Assembly: GCF_963678975.1 (NCBI RefSeq)
Contig: NC_089272.1
Span: forward strand, 6,983,858 to 7,047,857
Length of the DNA stretch: 64,000 bases
Origin: Dysidea avara
Taxonomy: Eukaryota > Porifera > Demospongiae > Dictyoceratida > Dysideidae
Direction of reading: 5' to 3'
Shown here one piece after another: positions 9,852 to 19,734 of this stretch. The translations under genes were made by a program, and so were the position numbers. Under the pieces are notes generated by a model. The model worked only from the letters and a program-made list of their open reading frames with translations, had not been told where the DNA came from and did no database searches. Every line of letters begins with the position of its first letter. Positions within the stretch are counted from its first letter, which is position 1.

Positions 9852-12403
9852 TAGGGATGCGTCGATTTCGCCAGCAAAATTATTGGAATAATAGGAATAC
9901 AAGAGCAACAAGCAAAATGCTGGCAAAATAGGAGCAAAATCGAGCAAAATAGGAGCAAAATCGAGCAAAATAGGCGCAAAATAAGCAAAATTTGTTAATC
10001 TCAGATCTGTTTCAGACAGTGTGAATGTAACTGCATAACTAACACAAGTAACAACTTACCATAGCTACGTTTAACACTCGTACGTTAAATGAGTATGGCT
10101 CTAGCTGAACTTTGACCCGAAGGCGAACCCACAATACATGTTAGCGAATAATCACGTGTGAAATAGTGTCTACAATGGATGTGATAGAACGCATTGACTA
10201 CAGTTCAAGTGCTGAAAGCGATGTTAGTGAAGTAGATGACAGTCTTAGCATTGTTAGTAATGATGATGACCGTGAATCGTCTCGCGAGTCAGATGTTACA
10301 ACAACTTCGACTAGTACAACTTCGAGGACTCGTTCTACCGGAAGTGCCAGCAACTCAACGACGCCAACGTCTAGTGGAGTGTCCTTGCTTAGTGTGCTAA
10401 AGGCACCAAGTGCATCTGACTTCTCTCGTAAGAGAAAAATTGCCAAAAATCCACCAGCTGGCAGGAAGAGAGCATTACATTCGAATTCGCAGAGCAACCC
10501 AAAAACGATCAAGCCCCAGCAAAGAGTAACCGAATATTCCAAGGAACCCTTTACTGTAGCTACTGGAAAGCTTTTTTGCCAAGGATGCCGGGAAGAGTTA
10601 CCCCTCAAAAAGAGCAGTATTGAGTATCACTTAAAATCTACTAAACATGCTAATGGAAAGAAAAAGCTGCAACAAAGGAATGTTAAAGACTCAGACATTG
10701 CACAATCTCTGCAAAGGTATAATGCAGAAGCTCATGGGCGAGGTGAGACTCTTCCGGAACAACAGCAGGTTTTCCGAGTCAAAGTGGTCAAAACATTTCT
10801 TCAAGCGGGTGTACCACTAAGTAAGGTTGACCAGTTTCGTAGTCTTTTTGAGGAGACAGGCTATCGCCTTACAGATCGCAGATTTATGTTTGACCTTATT
10901 CCTTTTATTTTAGAAGAAGAAAAGGCACGTATTAAGCAATCACTCCAGGGTCAGTTCTTGAGTGTCATTTTTGATGGTACCTCTCATAGTGGAGAGGCAT
11001 TAGCAGTCTTAGTGCGCTTTGTAAATGATTCTTTTGAAATTCAACAGCAGCTTCTAGCCATCCAACTGCTTTCAAAATCTCTCACTGGGGAAGAAATTGC
11101 ACACGAATTGGTACAAGTGCTTTCAGTGTTCTACAGCATTTCTTCCAGCCATCTTATTGCTGCTATGCGAGATAGAGCATCTGTTAACAGTGTAGCAATG
11201 AGGACATTGAAGATTGTTTACCCTAATGTAATAGATATTGGATGCTTCAGCCATGCTTTTGATCGTGTTGGAGAGCACTTCAAAGTACCAACCCTGACTG
11301 AGTTTATTGGTAATTGGCTAGCACTTTTTTCACATAGCATTAAAGCCAAATTTCTATGGAAACAACAAACAGGAAAGGCAATGGCATCGTATAGTGCTAC
11401 CAGGTGGTGGAGCAAATGGGAAATTTTTAAGCAAATAATGCTCCAGTTTGGTGATATCGAACCATTCCTAAGTGAAAATACAGACTTAGGCCCTGCATCT
11501 CGTCCAAAGTTACTAGCTATTTTAACTGACCGTGAAAAGCTTGAACACTTAAAGCTTGAGCTTGCTGCTGTTATTGATTGGGGGGAGGTGTTTGTTAAGG
11601 CTACATATAACCTTGAAGGAGATGGGCCACTGAGTTTCACAGCTTATGAAATAGTACAGACTGTTGTTGCAGCAGTCAGGGCAGCTCATACTCCAAACAC
11701 TGAAGCTGTTATTCGCAGTATCACTACTCAATCAACTGCACAGCAGAGGCATCGCAGCTATGCTCGAAGCTGTATGCAACCAGCTCTAGATTACTTTCAA
11801 GAACTGCTAGATTCTTCCTTAAAGGAGCAAATTTTAGTTTTTAAGGCTGTGAGAGTTTTCAATCCGCACAAGATAGTAATGCTTAAGCCAGATGTTTCTC
11901 ATGTAAATGCATTGCAGGTTGTTCCCTTCTTTAAGGATGACGAGCTTGAAAATTTGAAGGCTGAACTTCCTTCTTATGTAGCTAAGGCGGATGGTATTAG
12001 TGATGAACTTGCTGCTCTGGAATGGTGGAAGCTCAATGCAACTGATTTGCCTTTATGGTCAAATGCTGTAAAGAAGGTCTTGACCATACAGCCCTCCTCG
12101 GCTGCTGCAGAAAGGGTGTTCTCACTATTGAATTCAGGATTTGGTGACCTACAAGGAAATTCACTAAAGGATTATATGGAGGCATCAATCATGCTAAGAT
12201 ACAATCACTAATATCTAAACACCATAGTGTATGTAAACAGTGCTTATTGATTATTACATGTAATTATTATTATTACATTGTACACCAACTATGGAGCAAA
12301 ATAGATTGTTGACAAGCAAAATATTGAGCAAAATAGGTAGGTAAAAAAAGAATTGCTGGAAAGAAAAATAGGTGAGAAAAAAAGCAAAATAGACTCATCC
12401 CTA
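9852..12403 (+). mobile_element. Autonomous hAT transposon
   Basis: Ends TAGGGATGCGTCGATTT (left) and, read inward on the minus strand, TAGGGATGAGTCTATTTTGC (right). A perfect 8-bp target duplication ATGCCTAG lies at 9844-9851 and 12404-12411, typical of hAT elements. Subterminal GAGCAAAAT repeats occur at 9930-9990 and again at 12290-12390; in other hAT elements such repeats are transposase binding sites. The insertion point is the terminal repeat of a related MITE. The single transposase frame is intact. Confidence 0.93.
10175..12211 (+). CDS. hAT-family transposase
   Basis: Intact 678-residue frame starting at the first ATG; three in-frame codons upstream could extend it but hold only a GTG. 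The N-terminal 90 residues are Ser/Thr/Asp-rich, followed by a basic stretch. A BED-like zinc finger follows: C135, C138, H152, H158. The RNase H-like catalytic core shows the expected acidic residues: D267 in FDGTS, D333 in MRDRAS and E616 in ALEWWK. A CFSHAFD motif near residues 352-358 and SATRWWSKWE are characteristic of the family. The C-terminal dimerisation region has PSSAAAERVFSLLN. It would cut and paste elements with TAGGGATG ends, including related MITEs such as 21704-22151 (inference from shared termini). A nuclear DNA-binding role is known for the family. Stop codon at 12209-12211, with the right terminus 190 bp downstream. Confidence 0.93.
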   Translation: MDVIERIDYSSSAESDVSEVDDSLSIVSNDDDRESSRESDVTTTSTSTTSRTRSTGSASNSTTPTSSGVSLLSVLKAPSASDFSRKRKIAKNPPAGRKRALHSNSQSNPKTIKPQQRVTEYSKEPFTVATGKLFCQGCREELPLKKSSIEYHLKSTKHANGKKKLQQRNVKDSDIAQSLQRYNAEAHGRGETLPEQQQVFRVKVVKTFLQAGVPLSKVDQFRSLFEETGYRLTDRRFMFDLIPFILEEEKARIKQSLQGQFLSVIFDGTSHSGEALAVLVRFVNDSFEIQQQLLAIQLLSKSLTGEEIAHELVQVLSVFYSISSSHLIAAMRDRASVNSVAMRTLKIVYPNVIDIGCFSHAFDRVGEHFKVPTLTEFIGNWLALFSHSIKAKFLWKQQTGKAMASYSATRWWSKWEIFKQIMLQFGDIEPFLSENTDLGPASRPKLLAILTDREKLEHLKLELAAVIDWGEVFVKATYNLEGDGPLSFTAYEIVQTVVAAVRAAHTPNTEAVIRSITTQSTAQQRHRSYARSCMQPALDYFQELLDSSLKEQILVFKAVRVFNPHKIVMLKPDVSHVNALQVVPFFKDDELENLKAELPSYVAKADGISDELAALEWWKLNATDLPLWSNAVKKVLTIQPSSAAAERVFSLLNSGFGDLQGNSLKDYMEASIMLRYNH

Positions 12404-12589
12404 ATGCCTAGCTGTTTTGGATTAGATAATATTTTGCTATAAAATTATATTATGCACACTAAGTGGCCTATAAAAAATTCAAATGCAAAGCTTATAAACA
12501 AGTTCTTGTGCATTGTGTCTGACTGTGCTGACACAATATATCTATGCACTTTGCTTATTTGTGAATGTCATGTTTCCATTATTGTTTAG

Positions 12590-12648
12590 GTCATGATAAA
12601 GTGCCCAATAATGTCTTACAAACATCTTCTCTTCAACATGACCAGGAG
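12590..12648 (+). CDS. Host gene, linker exon a (copy 1)
   Basis: 59 bp exon bounded by ATTATTGTTTAG upstream and GTAATT downstream, entering in phase 1 and leaving in phase 0. It reads (G)HDKVPNNVLQTSSLQHDQE. It is homologous to the exon at 15666-15724 (same length, phases and the LQTxSLxHxQE pattern), showing an internal gene duplication. Any preceding exon of this cassette must lie left of the satellite region or outside the window. Function unknown. Confidence 0.6.
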
Positions 12649-12699
12649 GTAATTTTATCAATACTGTTGTACAATTCTGTCTTACTCTGCTTTTTGTAG

Positions 12700-12760
12700 T
12701 TTGGTGCTGTGGGACTGTCCAGTAATATTAATAAAGGTACAGAGATATCACACAAGAAAA
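12700..12760 (+). CDS. Host gene, linker exon b (copy 1)
   Basis: 61 bp exon between TTTTTGTAG and GTAAGA, phase 0 to 1, starting FGAVGLSSNIN. It pairs with 15771-15846, which starts LGAVGFSSEIH; both follow exon a after a 46-51 bp intron. The conserved GAVGxSSxI supports real coding sequence. No known domain recognised. Confidence 0.6.
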
Positions 12761-13667
12761 GTAAGAGGCTATGTATAAGATTGCCAATATAATGTATGTA
12801 ACTATTTTCACAAAGCACATTAATTGATTATTTGTGACCAGATTTTACAAAACCGATCAAAATCACACATCAGGCAAAATCAAACTAACACCACCAGTGG
12901 ATAGCTACACTATTGCACTACTAGTTTTGACCCTCAGTACTACTCATACTACTTGAGACTGGTTTTAGCAGGCATCTTTTCTGGTTGGTGTGGAGAGCTT
13001 AAATGGCGGTTTTTGGCCTTGTGAAGGGTCTGGTTTGGAAAAAATCAGTGGTTTACTGGTGGATGGCCTGATAATGTTGGCCAGATGGTTTTTCTGTTGA
13101 TTTTGCTACATATCAGCCACTAAGAAGCCAGCACAACCCTGTAATCTTGTGTCTGGACTCCAATCATGGTCTGCCTCCCATTTGAAGTCTATCTCTTGCC
13201 CATCCTGCCACCCCCAACCTTCACCCCTTTGTGAGCACTCGTGATACTACTTCACTTGTCCAACTGCTCAGATTTTCGATCTTATTTGGCGGGAAACTCT
13301 ATAAGTAGCTACAAGCACTGGAAGTGGTCTGAAAGGTAAGGTAAGTGTGGGTAATTCCAAACAGTGGCTAATTTGGGACTCTTAGATTGTTTTCAACAAT
13401 GGTAGAATCCCTGGGCCTATAATTTCAGGTAGCCCAAGCTCATATTTTCGATTTTCAAAGATATATATGAAGATATGATCATGCTATGAAGATCATACCC
13501 TGCATACTAAAAATCATAAGAATCCATGCAGCACAGGTGGAGTGGCAGTTGATTTTTCAGCAGCTGCTCAGTTGGAATACAAAGAAAATATCCGTGAATT
13601 GCATAAATGTTTAAAAATATGCACTGCTGCTTTCTCCCAAAAGATATGAAATTTCTAATTGTACAAA
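12761..13667. other. Intron of the CARD-exon host gene
   Basis: Non-coding. Near 12833 there is a decayed end of a TGTGACC-type MITE (TGTGACCAGATTTTACAAAA) resembling the element at 28678-28916. No other gene signal seen. Confidence 0.4.
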
Positions 13668-13908
13668 TTAAGGAAAAATTAGAAATTTTAAGTTCGATTA
13701 GGGATCATAGATAAAAAAGTAAAGAAACAAGGGAGGTCACCTACACCTGCAGATACACTAATGAACAGTTAATCCCTAATCCAGTCTATACCCCAAGACC
13801 AAGACTGAATTAGGGATTAAATGTTCACTGTATCTGCAGACCTCCCTTGTTTGCTTACTTTTTTTCTATGATCCCTAATCAAACTTAAAATTTCTAATTT
13901 TTCCTTAA
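13668..13908. mobile_element. Hairpin MITE (241 bp)
   Basis: Two inverted arms of about 100 bp: TTAAGGAAAAATTAGAAATT on the left mirrors AATTTCTAATTTTTCCTTAA on the right, and GATTAGGGATCATAGA mirrors TCTATGATCCCTAATC. The centre includes GATTAGGGATT and CAGTCTATACCCC. The left arm is preceded by an ACAAATT segment and the right arm is followed by a short repeated CTTGTTTGCTTACTTTTTT. No coding content. Confidence 0.75.
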
Positions 13909-15078
13909 ACTTGTTTGCTTACTTTTTTAAAACATGATTATGACTGGTGAACCCACATATACCGTATCAAAAAAAAGGATGATGCCTGAATTAATGTTTT
14001 CATCTGAACGCACACCCCGGCTATCAAAAACTGCTTCAAAAATGCAGTAGCCATTACGCTTTGCTTTCAGCTATGTTCAGCCAATTACACAGCGCTACAG
14101 ATGAAAAACAGTAGAAGAAGTGCCTCAGCAACTATCCAGTCACCTCAAAAATGACAATTCATGCCCCCCAACTATCAATTACTGCCTCGAAAGTACAGCA
14201 GCCATTACTCTTCTCTTTTGGTTATGTTCAGCCCGTTACACAGCATTACAAACAAAGCACAGTGTTAGAATTGTCTCTACATTCACCAAGGAATATATGG
14301 ACGATTCCTGTTTACAAACATACTGTAGGGAAGCCATGCATCGTGCTATCGTGAATCAACACCCTTGGCTGTCAGCAAAAAGAAATGGAACACAAAGTTA
14401 AGTCCATGATGCTTGCATTGTACGTACTGTGGTATGCCAAAAGGTACGTCTTGAGACAAAGCGACGTCAAACAGTGAAAAAATTAAGCCCATAGCCTTAG
14501 CCGTTATCGAGTCACACTTGCCTGAAGGCATCAGGCAAGTAGACAGGCAGGCAGGCACAGGCAGGCAGGCAGGCAGTTAGTCAGTAGAAAATTCCATTGA
14601 ATATAATTAAGCAGTCTTGGATGTCAATTAGATTGATGTACAGTACTCTAATTAAACAAGCAATGAATATGCACTAATGGAACAGTCATTAGCTACAACT
14701 GAATTACTTTGTTGAAATATGCTCTCAGATTTGATTTAACAGCTACTATTGTATGGGAAAATGCAGCCCTAGAAAAATTTGCATACTTTATTTGTGGTAA
14801 TCGTGAACACAGCTACTTCTTGGCCTGACTTATAATTACATTTATACATACTGTAACTTATTTCTAGTTCCAATACAGTATTATTGACAATATTGAAGTT
14901 TGTGTTTGTACAAAGCTCAAGTTGGAGTCGTAAGGGTTGCAATTTAGGTCACCATTCTATTCTTTGTTTCCCATTGCCACCCACATCAATATTTTCTTAG
15001 GCAGCCACACCAATTTTTAGTTATTTGATTATAGATCATTTAAATGTCCTATTTCATGATAGCTATGTTTTTACCCAG
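13909..15078. other. Intron with (GGCA)n tract
   Basis: Non-coding; a short GGCA microsatellite lies at about 14544-14577. Nothing else recognised before the CARD-like exon. Confidence 0.4.
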
Positions 15079-15396
15079 GTAATGTCAAGGAATTTCAAGT
15101 CTTTACAACATTCTTTGACAAATTAGTAAACATTTTACCTGTACAAGACATAGTATATAAACTGATCTCTTCTAATATAATCACTACTGATGATGATGAA
15201 GAAATAAAAAGCATCACGAGATCTAAGGACAAAGCCTCATTTGTGCTCAGGAAAGTAGCACGTTCACTTGAAGTTGGTTTGACCCAAAGCTTTTACCAAC
15301 TGTTAATGATAATGGAAGAACGTAGAGGTGATGCAGCTATATTAGCTACTGAGATAAAAAGTAAATTACAAAAAGTGTTTGAGAGACATAGACCTG
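15079..15396 (+). CDS. Host gene exon encoding a CARD-like death fold
   Basis: A 318 bp exon, phase 1 at both ends, with acceptor TTTTTACCCAG and donor G|GTAAGA. It encodes 106 codons without a stop. The pattern LPVQDIVYKLISSNIITTDD, then EEIKSITRSKDKASFVLRK, then SFYQLLMIMEE and ILATEIKSKL fits the six-helix CARD/death-fold family: a short first helix, an I-x-S pair, an RSxDKA motif before helix 4, and Leu-rich helix 5. CARDs mediate homotypic assembly of apoptotic and innate-immune receptors (family knowledge). Symmetric phase 1-1 ends make this a shuffle-ready module. Neighbouring linker exons follow in matching phase. Which receptor or adaptor it belongs to cannot be seen here. Confidence 0.65.
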
Positions 15397-15665
15397 GTAA
15401 GACATATACTCTTTACAGTCAATATTAAACCAATAGTGATGCATACAAAGCAGAAAACTGACAGATTTGTACAGAATATTTGCATAAAAATTTCATTGCT
15501 AATACTTATAGCCTGTTGACCTTTACTGAAATACTATTGCTCCATATTAATTTCAGAAACTACATGCAATGTGAAAGCTTGTAATGTGCTTATAGCAACA
15601 AAAATTCACAAACTTTACCTACATACCTATCTTAACAGAGTTATTGATTTATTTGTTTACAATAG

Positions 15666-15724
15666 ATAAAGAACAAAGCATTCATGGTCCTTTACAAACA
15701 CTTTCTCTTCACCATGAACAAGAG
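15666..15724 (+). CDS. Host gene, linker exon a (copy 2)
   Basis: 59 bp exon after acceptor TTGTTTACAATAG and before GTAATG; phase 1 in, 0 out, so it joins the CARD-like exon in frame. It reads (D)KEQSIHGPLQTLSLHHEQE and is homologous to 12590-12648. Confidence 0.62.
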
Positions 15725-15770
15725 GTAATGTTAATACCTTGTATGCACCTGTGTTTATGATTTCATGTAG

Positions 15771-15846
15771 TTAGGTGCTGTGGGATTTTCCAGTGAAATT
15801 CACGAGAAGTCCCAGTACAAAGATGGAGAGAAGTCTCATATTAAAA
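15771..15846 (+). CDS. Host gene, linker exon b (copy 2)
   Basis: 76 bp exon following TTTCATGTAG and ending at GTAAGC, phase 0 to 1. It starts LGAVGFSSEIHEK and is five codons longer than its copy at 12700-12760. Confidence 0.6.
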
Positions 15847-15935
15847 GTAAGCTCTAAATCTGCTAAGTTATGTCAGTTCTCAATAATAATAATGGTTTTA
15901 CATGATCTGTCAAAATGGCACATTCCGTTCTGCAG

Positions 15936-15970
15936 GGTTTGGCAAGGGGATGTACCAGGGTAGTAGGTAA
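15936..15970 (+). CDS. Possible terminal exon of the CARD-exon gene
   Basis: After acceptor CGTTCTGCAG, entering in phase 1, the frame reads (R)FGKGMYQGSR and meets TAA at 15968-15970. Alternatively AG|GTAAAT is a donor and a further exon begins after TATGTTTCAG at about 16030. Only transcripts would decide. Confidence 0.35.
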
Positions 15971-18900
15971 ATGGAAATCTGGGTGGAGGGAACATAGCCC
16001 CCCAGACTCTAGGGCTATTTTATGTTTCAGGATTAAAATTTGCTGTAGAGTGGTTTATACACAAATATCTAAACCATACTGCTTTCTAAGTGGACTATGT
16101 TCATCAAGAGTTGTATAGGGATAAGTGGCAGTTCAGCTAGCTTTAGCTATAATTGTTATGGACCTAAAGAATGGCATACACAAGACCATGTGCATTTCAT
16201 TTGTAAAGTATTCTTAGCAGGCTAGTATGCCCGTACATGCGGTAGTGCTGCAGATGCTAGTTTTTTTTCATATTCAGCAACTATATTAATTGTCAAAAAA
16301 TAATTACTACTCTATTAGAGTATCTCAATCTTGTACAGTGTTCTTTTATTTTGAGGGAGGGGGAGACTTGTGCCTCCCTCCGCCACTGCCGTTAATACAT
16401 AATAGTGTGCAATTTCATACACAATACTTGATAGGTCATAATGTCAGACTATTTACACCAGGCACACACCCACAGCCAGCTGAAGGCGTACACCTGGTTT
16501 ACTGAAATTGTTTTTGCAAAGATGTGTGTATGTGTGTGTGTATCTATTTTTGTCCATACACACCCACCTGAGTCAGCAATGTCATGAAATGGTAAAAGCA
16601 GCCTGAATGTAAGAAATAAAAGCAAACTGAAGTCTGCATTAAACATTTACACAAGTAAATTTTACTCTGAGATGGTTACTTTTTGGTGGTCTGAAATGTA
16701 GGAGTAGCAACTCCTCAGACTTCCCTTTGGGTTTTACAACTGGAAAACAATGGTGCAGACCTTGTAGACTACCAGGAATAGTCTATCCCTTTGACTTGAA
16801 AGGGATGTGTCTCCTTACATAGTACGTGGATGAAAATGAAGAGCAGCTTTGAGGCTTTGTTGAGAATATTTGTGGGAAAACATGATAATCAAGCTATAAA
16901 ACAGTTTAGAAGATTCTTCTGTACATAAAATGTTATTAAAAGTGATTTTTTACAAGCGCTTCTTAGCAGTGCATAGCAATGTAATTAAAGAATTGCAAAC
17001 ATTTCATTAATTGTGAAATCCAAAATGCATAGTAAATTAATCAGTACATATTATTGCAAAACCAAAAACCTATTGGCTAAAATAATAACATAGTAATACA
17101 TAGTTGGTTTTTACCAGGTGAGTTAGTTAGCTGCATGGCACCTGGTTTTTAGAAGTAGCAGCACATCAACTTGTTAATTAATGTGGTCAATTATTGTGAC
17201 TGATAGGTTGGAAAATGACAGGTGACAGGTGCCATTATTTTGAGTTTAAATGTAGACACTTTAGAACAGCTACATTGCTGCTTTACACAACATAATATTA
17301 TCGTATAACACCAAATATTGGTGAAACTAATATTATTTGGTGATTTGCTTTAGCAGTTGGGGCTATATTAATTTTGGCAATATGCTCTCACTGAAAAATA
17401 CCACAGCATGCTAGGTAATATGCATTAAGCTGACAGATGGATGAAGCATGCATGCTGTACAATCCTTTTTGTGCTGAAATGGTTATCTTATAGATTCAGT
17501 CACTGCATACACCTGGCTGGGTCACCTTCGTGATTGAACCTGGTTGAGTCATCCGCGTCTGACCCACTTTATAAAATATCCAGTTCCTCAGTTTCTCCAT
17601 GGGCCTTGCCCACTTATTAGGATCATTTGTTTCTGTCTGTAGGCATACGTAGAGCCTCACCCATTTATCAGTGGCTGTACATGAATACTGTGCATGTCTG
17701 CAGTGGAGCCATGCCCACTAATCGAGTATGACTTCTAGTCTAGTCTTACAGCAGGCAGCTTTTGTTGTGAGCCATACCCGTATGCATGTCTGGAGCCATG
17801 CTAATTTATTAGTAAGGCATGTTTAAGTAGTATCCACGAAGCCATACTTGGTTTGTAGAAATCTACCTCAACAACTGCTATCAAAGTATGAAATTAATAT
17901 TGGTGAATATTAAAATGAGTGGTTTAGTGATAAATCACCAATTCGTCAAGTTTAGTTTTTGTTGTTATATATACGGTATGTTAATAGGATGCCATTGGGA
18001 TGTGGAATTTACAGAACTGAATATGAGAGCTTATAATTAGATTTCTTACTACTGTATGCTAACTAAAACTGATGACCATGCATGGATAATTTTAACTTGT
18101 GGTGTATATAAGTACAAGTTTAGAATTAAAATGAGGCATGTATATCAGAGCTTTGTCTCACAAGTGCTACAATTGATGATGAAAGTGATACATCCTCAAA
18201 ATTAATTGTGATATGTATGTGACCTGTTGAGTAAAACCCACATGTTTCTCAAACGTCTTTTTATTAAATTTCTGGAGGAAAATTCATTGAGCTGTTAAAG
18301 TTTCTGCTTTATCTTGTAAATTTCGTTGAAGTTATAGTGATAGAGAACAGGAAGAGCAAAACATCGATTTGTATACACCACCCACTATATTTCAATAGTT
18401 TTATTGAATTATCCAACTAGTCAGATTTTACTCAGAGGGTTAACATTAGTAAAATAATTTTATATTGTATAAAGAGCAGCAAATTTTTGAAGTGTATACT
18501 GTAAGTATGTTTGTGCACTAAAAGCAGTGAACACCTTGTGTTATTTCAGTATCATTGTAGAGAGTTGTTAATGAATTTTGTAGTAGTTGACTAGTAATAT
18601 ATTTTGTGCATAATCAATGTCCTTTTTTTTACTTCAGGAATATGATCACATCTGATTTATTTGACTCCACATGCATACAATTTTAATATTTATTGTGTAA
18701 ATTTGTTCATTTTGTTTAACTCAATACATTTCTTGTGATAGTTTTGTAATTGTTTGTGGTATACTTTAGTTTTGGGTTTTTTCCTCAGGTACCAATCCAT
18801 CTTATGCTTAATTCTACTTCAAGTACCAGGGGTTTTTTCCCTGAAGGTTACTGACCTTCTAAATTTCTTTAGAACTACATTTTTTTTTTTTACATTTCCC

Positions 18901-19152
18901 CATTCTGTGTGTGAATAATTTATGATCACTGTAAGTAATATTGTCGTACCCTGTAGTGTGTTACTATACTATTATTGTATTGTACACTTGTTAATTTGTT
19001 ATTATAACTTCAACAAGAACATTTCAGAAGTAGTGTGACAATCACACAACATGCATATGTGTGTAGTGTGAAGTTGTATTTGAGCTGTACTTTGGCATAT
19101 GACATACAGTGCAAAGTAGTGCATAATATACAAAGTTCATATTCCAAGTATA
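15971..19152. other. Long non-coding stretch
   Basis: AT-rich, no supported gene. It holds one copy of the dispersed motif (16306-16330, TACTCTATTAGAG then TATCTCAATC) and a short (TG)n tract near 16525-16545. Nothing else recognised. Confidence 0.4.
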
Positions 19153-19528
19153 ATCAAGACACTTGGTAGTGTGTCGTGCGGCCCAAGAAGCCGGCGCGCC
19201 ACACCATGAGTATATTTACAGGAAGAAAGAAAACGTCATTTTCACACCTTTGTATCTCGGTGATCCCTTATCCAATTGGAACCAAATTTGCTACAGAGTT
19301 GCCCGCCAGCCAGGGGAGTCTACGTTCCACATTTGAAGGAAATCGCTCCTGCCATTTCCGAGATACGAGCTGCCAAAGTTTCAATTTTTTTTCTTCGTTT
19401 TTCTTCTTCGTGTTTTCGCACACTTGCAAAAATTGCTAGAAAACGCAAACACGTACTCCGATCACCTTGAAATTTGGCACACAGAAAGGGAGTCCAAAGG
19501 CAAATCCTAGTATCAAATTTGGTGCAAA
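19153..19528 (-). mobile_element. Core element copy C3, truncated
   Basis: Inverse match to 3200-3577: starts ATCAAGACAC, then GTGTGTCGTGCGGCCCAAGA, GAAACGTCATTTTCACA-like sequence, TTTCCGAGATACGAGC and TTTTTCTTCTTCG. It keeps the 3' end with a slightly decayed hairpin but lacks the 5' half and the motif. It fuses directly to fold-back FB3. Confidence 0.75.
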
Positions 19529-19734
19529 TATTTTAATAACGACAATTCAGGTGAATTTTGTGCCAAGACCAAGCGGCACCAAATTCACCTGAATTGTCGT
19601 TATTAAAATTTTTACCATTAACCTACCATCACAGCCATTTCTTGGCCGCCACCTAGGATTTCACATCTTTTTTCACCATTGCCTTTTTGAGGGCCGCACA
19701 CTTTTTTTACAGCTTGGCTGTTTTGGATTAGATA
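19525..19734 (+). mobile_element. Fold-back element FB3, left arm truncated
   Basis: The right arm is complete, from the centre (TTTGTGCCAAGACCAAGCGG) to CTTGGCTGTTTTGGATTAGA. Only about 40 bases of the left arm remain, joined to core C3. Confidence 0.8.

Larger units (their letters stand above)
9415..12410. mobile_element. hAT MITE (436 bp) split by an autonomous hAT
   Basis: MITE sequence is 9415-9850, plus the duplicated last 7 bp at 12404-12410. Left end TAGGCTTAAGTCTATTATGC and right end (reverse complement) TAGGCATGCGTCTATTATGC form an imperfect terminal inverted repeat. The 8-bp target duplication is GTTGTTTT (9407-9414) against GCTGTTTT (12411-12418), 7 of 8; the right copy matches the uninterrupted fold-back. 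It contains three direct copies of TGACTGCTCTATTAGA (9581-9660). A full-length relative with a perfect target duplication is at 21704-22151. Confidence 0.85.
9110..12430. mobile_element. Fold-back element FB2, interrupted by hAT elements
   Basis: Left arm and most of the right arm occupy 9110-9414; the right end resumes at 12411-12430 (GCTGTTTTGGATTAGATAAT). The missing junction is filled by a hAT MITE that itself contains an autonomous hAT. The left terminus is truncated and starts CCAAGCTG instead of ATCTAATCC. The arms match FB1 and FB4 closely. Confidence 0.85.

Noticed and set aside
10198..11731. Minus-strand frames of 60-140 codons
   Set aside because: Antisense to the intact hAT transposase.
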